64,000 nt of DNA from DATMQA01 sp035566895 (GTDB lineage: Bacteria; Verrucomicrobiota; Verrucomicrobiia; Limisphaerales; UBA8199): the NCBI GenBank assembly GCA_035566895.1, contig DATMQA010000205.1, forward strand, positions 1 through 64,000. The letters are read 5' to 3'. A program made the position numbers and the translations under genes. The notes under the pieces were generated by a model. The model saw nothing but the letters and a program-made list of their open reading frames with translations, made no database searches and was not told the origin of the DNA. Positions 59,523-64,000 of the stretch are shown piece by piece. Each line of letters starts with the position of its first letter. Within the stretch, counting starts at the first letter, position 1.

Positions 59523-60725
59523 TCAGCCAGGTTTTGCGGACGAAACTTTGGCCGGCAACCGCCCTTTGAGATCTTTGGCTGTGAATGGCCCTGGTGAGGC
59601 GATCAGTTGACGGGCGGCTTCCACTTGCTCCCACACATTCCATAACAAAACACCCCGCACTCGACTGTTTTGCAAGTAGTAGATAACGCCTTCCTCGTTG
59701 GGCCGTTTCCAGTCAGCAAATGTCTCCAAGCGCGAATCCAGTTCACCGACCGCCTCGTATCCCAACTCAAACATATCGGAATAAAAGAAGGGCAGGTGAT
59801 GGTAAGCCTCCGATTTGCCCGCCATGTTGCGCCCGGCCAGGCGCCCCATTTTGTTGGCGTTATCCTCGTGTTCCACCCGGATGCGCTTTCCTAAAGCAGG
59901 GTTGTAAAATGACGCAACGTCCCCGGCGGCGTAGATGCCAGGCTGGCTGGCACGCAGGAACTCGTCCACGACAATTCCATTTTCCAACTTCAATCCGATG
60001 GCTTCGGCAAGCTCAACGTTGGGCTCGATGCCGACTCCCGCCACGACGCCATCCACGATGATTTCCTGGTGACTGCCGGTTTTCAAAACCTTCTGGTTGC
60101 CGCGCGTCTCCAAACCAACAACCTTTTCACCCGCCATTAGCACCACCCCCTTTTGCTTGTAGAAGCTGGACACAAATTGCGCAAGAGAACCTGGGAGGAG
60201 GCGGTCTACGATTTCTTTGCCGGGAAAAATCATCACGACTTCTTTTTGGTCCAGAGCCAGGGCCGCGGCGATTTCCGAGCCGATGAACCCGGCGCCGATC
60301 ACGGCAAACCGCTTGCCCGTTTCGGCCATCGCCCGCAGCCGCCGGTAATCCGCCAGGGTGCGGAAGTAAATAATCTGATCATCGCCGAACGGAAGCCGCC
60401 GTGGTTTGCCTCCGGTGGCCAGCAAGAGTGTTTGGTAGGTGAAAAATTCTCCCGTGTCGTCCACCACTCGCTTCTGACGGGGTTCAATCCCTTTGACGAC
60501 CCGGCCAAGGTGAACGCTGACTCCTTTGTTCCCGGTTTTGCGCCAGATGGTGTCCACGGCCTTCCCATTCCAAAGTCCCTTCGAGAGAGGGGGCCGATCG
60601 TACGGAGGGTCCGATTCCGCGGTCAGGAGCCCGATGCTGCCGTTTGAATCAACTTCACGGATGCCCTCCACCGCGGCCGCGCCGGTCATCCCGCCGCCCA
60701 CAATCAAATATTGGTAGTTCATCAT
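59523..60725 (-). CDS. FAD-dependent NAD(P)H reductase (ferredoxin-reductase/AIF-like)
   Basis: The 400-residue flavoprotein has the FAD GxGxxG-like motif YLIVGGGMTGAAAVEGI, the second Rossmann motif FAVIGAGFIGSEIAAAL for NAD(P)H, the YDRPPLSKG loop and the FAD Asp in GIYAAGDVASFYNP. It would pass electrons to a ferredoxin or oxygenase, or protect against quinone stress. No partner gene is adjacent. Confidence 0.88.
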   Translation of the reverse strand: MMNYQYLIVGGGMTGAAAVEGIREVDSNGSIGLLTAESDPPYDRPPLSKGLWNGKAVDTIWRKTGNKGVSVHLGRVVKGIEPRQKRVVDDTGEFFTYQTLLLATGGKPRRLPFGDDQIIYFRTLADYRRLRAMAETGKRFAVIGAGFIGSEIAAALALDQKEVVMIFPGKEIVDRLLPGSLAQFVSSFYKQKGVVLMAGEKVVGLETRGNQKVLKTGSHQEIIVDGVVAGVGIEPNVELAEAIGLKLENGIVVDEFLRASQPGIYAAGDVASFYNPALGKRIRVEHEDNANKMGRLAGRNMAGKSEAYHHLPFFYSDMFELGYEAVGELDSRLETFADWKRPNEEGVIYYLQNSRVRGVLLWNVWEQVEAARQLIASPGPFTAKDLKGRLPAKVSSAKPG

Positions 60726-60837
60726 AATTATTCTCTCCGTGTTGGCCGGGCGTTTTTACTTCGATCGCCAACCTTCCATCCGAACTGATCCGAAGCAATC
60801 CGAACCTTAAAATATTTTTCTTCTTTGATGCTTTGCT

Positions 60838-60868
60838 GGTGTTTGGAGCCTGGTCTTTGGTGTTTATT
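60838..60868. repeat. GGTGTTT heptamer run in the divergent spacer
   Basis: GGTGTTT, GGAGCCT, GGTCTTT, GGTGTTT repeat with a 7-bp period between the divergent FAD reductase and sensor kinase genes. Confidence 0.65.
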
Positions 60869-60936
60869 CGTGCACGGATCTTATCTTTTGTTTGCGGTGA
60901 CCGGAGGCTGCGGTACTCTGACAGCATACATCACAA

Positions 60937-63900
60937 ATGCTTTGGTCCTCCACAGGCCATGTTCCGGCAGGTTTGGCAGCGGTGATGCTGGCGGCGATGG
61001 GGAGCGCGAGCTCCATCGCCCAGCCGCTGGGCGCCACGAACGAGCCTGATCCGGCTGAGGGGCTGGTCTTTCGCTCGTGGGGAACCGAAGCGGGACTGCC
61101 CCAAAACACCGTCAATGCGATTGTTCAGACCCGGGACGGATATTTGTGGCTCGGCACGCGCGACGGATTGGCGCGGTTCGATGGTGTGCACTTCACGGCT
61201 TTCGGGCTTCACGAGGGACTGCAGAGCGTGGAGGTGCTGGCGTTGTACGAAGACAGCCGCGGGACGCTCTGGATCGGCACCAGCGGCGGCGGGCTGAGCC
61301 GATGGACCGCGGGTCGAATCGAGAGCGTCAGTTTCCCGCAGCACCTGGGGGCGAGCGACACCGTAACGTCGCTGGCCGAGGATGGCGCCGGCCGCCTGTG
61401 GATTGGCACTCTGGCCGGGCTGACAATTTGGGAGGACGGGAAATTTACGCAGGGCGATGAATTGGGGGCACTCCGCCACGCGGGGATCCGGGCGCTGCGG
61501 CACGACTCCAGCGGGGCCATGTGGATTGCGACGCTATCGCAGGGCTTGTTTGAGTTTCGCAACCAGCAGCTAACCGAAAGCGTGGGTCCGGCTGGAAACG
61601 AACGAATTCTTGCCTACTGCCTGTTGGAAGATGCCACCAGCAACCTTTGGGCGAGCGTCGGAAACGGCACGGTGCTGTGCCGGCAGCAGGGCGAGTGGGG
61701 CCGCTTCACGGAGACCAACGGGCTTCCCTTTGTTTACGTGACCTGCCTGGCGCAGGACAAATCCGGGGCCCTCTGGGCAGGGTCACTCGATGACGGCCTT
61801 TATTGCTTCAAAGCGGGCCGATTCTTTCCGATCCGGAAGCAACAAGGCCTGTCCGCCAACGATATCCGGTCGCTTTGCCCGGACCGGGAAGGCCATCTGT
61901 GGGCAGGCACGCGGACCGGGGGTTTAAACCGGCTGAGCCGCCGCAAACTTGTGAGCTACGGCGCGGCACAGGGGTTGACCAATGATTATACGCGGTCGGT
62001 GGCTGAAACCGCAGACGGTGTTCTGTGGGTGGGCACGACCGGCGGCGGACTCTATCGCGGCGGGCCGGAAGGGTTCAGATCCTTCGCACCCTTCTACTCC
62101 TCGGTAGACTCCGTGCTGGCGGCAAAAGACGGCAGCTTATGGTGGGGGGCGGCGCGGGGGCTGTTCCGTCTGCGAGCCGGCACCTTGGCCGCCAGCTATA
62201 CGAACGAGGCCTGGTTAAACCCGGCGGCGGTGACCGCTTTGGGTGAGGACGGCCGCGGTGGTTTGTGGGCCGGAACTTCCGCCGGCCGGCTGGTGCATTT
62301 AAAAAACGGTGTGTTCACGGAAATCCCGCAGCGTGTTGCTCGCGGACCGGTCACAGGGCTGGCGCAGGAACCGGGCGGAGCCTTATGGGTGGGCTCGGTG
62401 GCGGGGGGGCTCAAGCGGATCGAGCCCGGGAGTGAAGCCGTGGAGTCAGTCACCAACGGTTTGCTCAGCAAAGCCATTCGCACGCTGTACCTGGACGGCG
62501 ATGGAGCGCTCTGGATCGGCACGGCCGGAGGGGGATTGAGCTGCCGCCGCAACGGTCGCATCACCACGTTCACTGCCCGGGAAGGTCTAAGCGCGGACAC
62601 GATCGTGCAGATCGTCGAGGACGACTATGGGTTCCTGTGGCTGGGCACGAGCCGCGGCGTTCTCCGGATCCGGAAATCTGACCTGGAAGATTTTGCGGCC
62701 GGAAAGCTCTCTTTCCTGCGTCCGCAGGCTTTTGGGCTCAACGAAGGCATGCCGGCCGAGGAATGCTCGAGCGGATTCTGTCCGGCGGGTTTGAAAACCA
62801 AGGCGGGACTGGTCTGTTTCTCAACGGTCAAAGGCCTGGTTTTTTTTGACCCGCGGAGCCAGGCAGCCGATTCACCCCCACCGACCGTTCTGCTGGAAGA
62901 GGTCCTGGTGAATGGGAAGATTCAGGAACCTGAGCCGGAGAGGGCAACCGAAGCTTCCCCCCGTGCAGGCTCCGAAAGCAACCAGCCGATTCGGCGAATC
63001 ACTTTAGGTCCCGGCGGTCGCGAGCTGGAGGTTCGCTATACCGGGATTAGCTTCGGTTCTCCCGAGAAACTTCGGTTTCGCTACCAACTGGAAAACTTTG
63101 ACCATGAGTGGGTCGAAGCCGGGGAGAGGAGAGCGGCGTATTACCCTCATGTTCCTGCCGGGCGATTTGTGTTTCGGGTCCTGGCGTGCGATGCGGATGG
63201 CGTTTGGAGCCTGACCGGCCCCGCGCTGGCGATCACGGTCCGGCCTTACCTGTGGGAAACAGCCTGGTTCCTGGGGCTGGCGGGCGCGGCGGTTCTTGGG
63301 GCGGTGGCGGGGGCCATTCGCCTGGTGGAACGCCGGCGCTACCGGCGCCGCCTGGCTCTGATCGAAACCCGGTACGCCGTGGAAAGGGAGCGATTGCGCA
63401 TCTCGCAGGACATGCACGATCACATTGGTGGAATGTTGACGCAGGTTTCCCAGCTCAGTGATCTGGGCCTGAGCCAGGCCGGGGCACAGCCAGCCTCCCG
63501 GGGACATTTTGAGCGCATCGGCATCCAAGCGCGGGCGGTGGTCCAAGCGCTCGATGAAATCATCTGGGCGACCAACCCCAAGAACGACAATCTGCCGCGG
63601 TTTGCCGACTATGTGAGCCGTTTTGCGGACGAATTCTTCGAGAGCAGCTCGATTCGCTGCTGGCAAGAGATCCCAACCAACCTGCCTAACCTGCCGTTGG
63701 GCGCGGAGGCAAGGCACAACGTTTTCCTGGCGATTCGCGAAGCCTTCAATAACGCGCTGAAACATTCCGGCGCGAGTGAACTCTGGCTGCGGCTCAGGCT
63801 GGACAATTCGCAAGTAGAGCTGGAAGTTGAAGACAACGGCTGCGGCTTCGCGCCCGGCAAAACCGCCGCCGAACAAAATGGCCTGGAGAACATAAAAACA

Positions 63901-63996
63901 CGGCTGGCCGAATGTGGCGGCGAGGCTCAATTAACCAGCGCGCCCGGGCGCGGCACAAAAATCCGGTTCGTCTTCGCGCTGCCGGCGAACGAATGA
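60937..63996 (+). CDS. Two-component regulator-propeller sensor histidine kinase
   Basis: The 1019-residue protein has a signal peptide (AVMLAAMGSASSIAQ) and two seven-bladed-like propeller parts made of repeats such as DGYLWLGTRDGLARFDG and GTLWIGTSGGGLSRW (residues 40-620). A Y_Y_Y domain (about 690-770; VRYTGISFGSPEKLRFRYQL) leads to one membrane helix (WFLGLAGAAVLGAVAGAI). The kinase part is HisKA_3-like with phospho-His in ISQDMHDHIGGMLTQV and an ATPase domain with the N-box REAFNNALKHSGASELW and EDNGCGFAPGK. It senses an extracytoplasmic ligand, often a polysaccharide. Its stop overlaps the next start by ATGA. Confidence 0.93.
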   Translation: MLWSSTGHVPAGLAAVMLAAMGSASSIAQPLGATNEPDPAEGLVFRSWGTEAGLPQNTVNAIVQTRDGYLWLGTRDGLARFDGVHFTAFGLHEGLQSVEVLALYEDSRGTLWIGTSGGGLSRWTAGRIESVSFPQHLGASDTVTSLAEDGAGRLWIGTLAGLTIWEDGKFTQGDELGALRHAGIRALRHDSSGAMWIATLSQGLFEFRNQQLTESVGPAGNERILAYCLLEDATSNLWASVGNGTVLCRQQGEWGRFTETNGLPFVYVTCLAQDKSGALWAGSLDDGLYCFKAGRFFPIRKQQGLSANDIRSLCPDREGHLWAGTRTGGLNRLSRRKLVSYGAAQGLTNDYTRSVAETADGVLWVGTTGGGLYRGGPEGFRSFAPFYSSVDSVLAAKDGSLWWGAARGLFRLRAGTLAASYTNEAWLNPAAVTALGEDGRGGLWAGTSAGRLVHLKNGVFTEIPQRVARGPVTGLAQEPGGALWVGSVAGGLKRIEPGSEAVESVTNGLLSKAIRTLYLDGDGALWIGTAGGGLSCRRNGRITTFTAREGLSADTIVQIVEDDYGFLWLGTSRGVLRIRKSDLEDFAAGKLSFLRPQAFGLNEGMPAEECSSGFCPAGLKTKAGLVCFSTVKGLVFFDPRSQAADSPPPTVLLEEVLVNGKIQEPEPERATEASPRAGSESNQPIRRITLGPGGRELEVRYTGISFGSPEKLRFRYQLENFDHEWVEAGERRAAYYPHVPAGRFVFRVLACDADGVWSLTGPALAITVRPYLWETAWFLGLAGAAVLGAVAGAIRLVERRRYRRRLALIETRYAVERERLRISQDMHDHIGGMLTQVSQLSDLGLSQAGAQPASRGHFERIGIQARAVVQALDEIIWATNPKNDNLPRFADYVSRFADEFFESSSIRCWQEIPTNLPNLPLGAEARHNVFLAIREAFNNALKHSGASELWLRLRLDNSQVELEVEDNGCGFAPGKTAAEQNGLENIKTRLAECGGEAQLTSAPGRGTKIRFVFALPANE

Positions 63997-64000
63997 GCGC
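63993..64000 (+). CDS. Start of the next gene, probably the cognate response regulator
   Basis: The bases ATGAGCGC give MS and run off the window. The 4-bp ATGA overlap with the kinase stop is how kinase-regulator operons are often arranged. The product is inferred from position only. Confidence 0.45.

Overview
The window looks like a chromosome segment of a soil or freshwater Verrucomicrobiota bacterium, probably of the Pedosphaera/Limisphaerales type. This is inferred from gene style. There are Tat-exported Gfo/Idh/MocA oxidoreductases and a hydroxypyruvate-isomerase-like protein, a DUF1080 protein, secreted proteins ending in a '...FFRVRQ'-like domain, a GldA/F/G-DUF4340 cluster, many weak ribosome binding sites, high GC, and abundant hairpin repeats of the 'GCAGATTTGGAAATCTGC' kind. 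No rRNA or tRNA gene was seen.

Region 1 (1-11.4 kb) is accessory DNA. On the minus strand it carries a phage-type packaging pair (terminase large subunit running off the left edge, and a Mu gp27/DUF3486-like protein), then two related genes of unknown function. Next come two candidate defence modules: a plus-strand AAA15 ATPase with a DUF4276 TOPRIM-like partner, and a minus-strand HEPN-like protein with a P-loop ATPase. A small unknown gene, a long repeat block and a two-gene unknown operon (9798-11365) follow. Tandem repeats with a 7-bp period run through this region, several of them in frame inside genes.

Region 2 (11.6-33.8 kb) is mostly ordinary chromosome: a Tat-exported sugar isomerase, a toxin-antitoxin pair, mtnA, a cysteine synthase homologue and a Gfo/Idh/MocA oxidoreductase. 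A five-gene minus-strand cluster follows (ABC ATPase, permease, GldG-like, DUF4340, AsmA-like). Then come a secreted protein, a DHp-like protein, a Dabb protein, a REC-Hpt-REC regulator and a MoxR/DUF58/transglutaminase operon.

Region 3 (33.9-39.3 kb) is a second accessory patch. It has a frame-broken secreted-protein gene, a 100-bp MITE with perfect terminal inverted repeats and 8-bp target duplications, a second copy of the repeat block beside a paralogue of the 10049-11365 gene, a 3' fragment of another secreted protein, and two intact secreted repeat proteins.

Region 4 (39.4-56 kb) holds a DsbA-like/rhodanese/MauE-like redox operon, a YncE-propeller phosphoesterase, a fold-III PLP decarboxylase, a class V aminotransferase, DUF1080, a secreted clan-A-like glycoside hydrolase, an HtrA-like protease, an MFS exporter, a CHAD-SixA pair, a DUF192 lipoprotein and a second Tat oxidoreductase.

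Region 5 (56-64 kb) begins with about 1.3 kb of non-coding decamer and heptamer arrays. It continues with a single-domain response regulator, a truncated gene, an XRE regulator with a palindromic operator coupled to a chimeric IrrE-like/RNase H gene, a FAD reductase, and a very large propeller sensor kinase whose partner gene starts at the right edge.

The strongest candidates for something undescribed are four: the recurring unknown gene plus conserved repeat block (two copies 25 kb apart), the many heptamer arrays inserted in frame in accessory genes, the HEPN-like/ATPase pair next to the AAA15-DUF4276 pair, and the IrrE-RNase H chimera.
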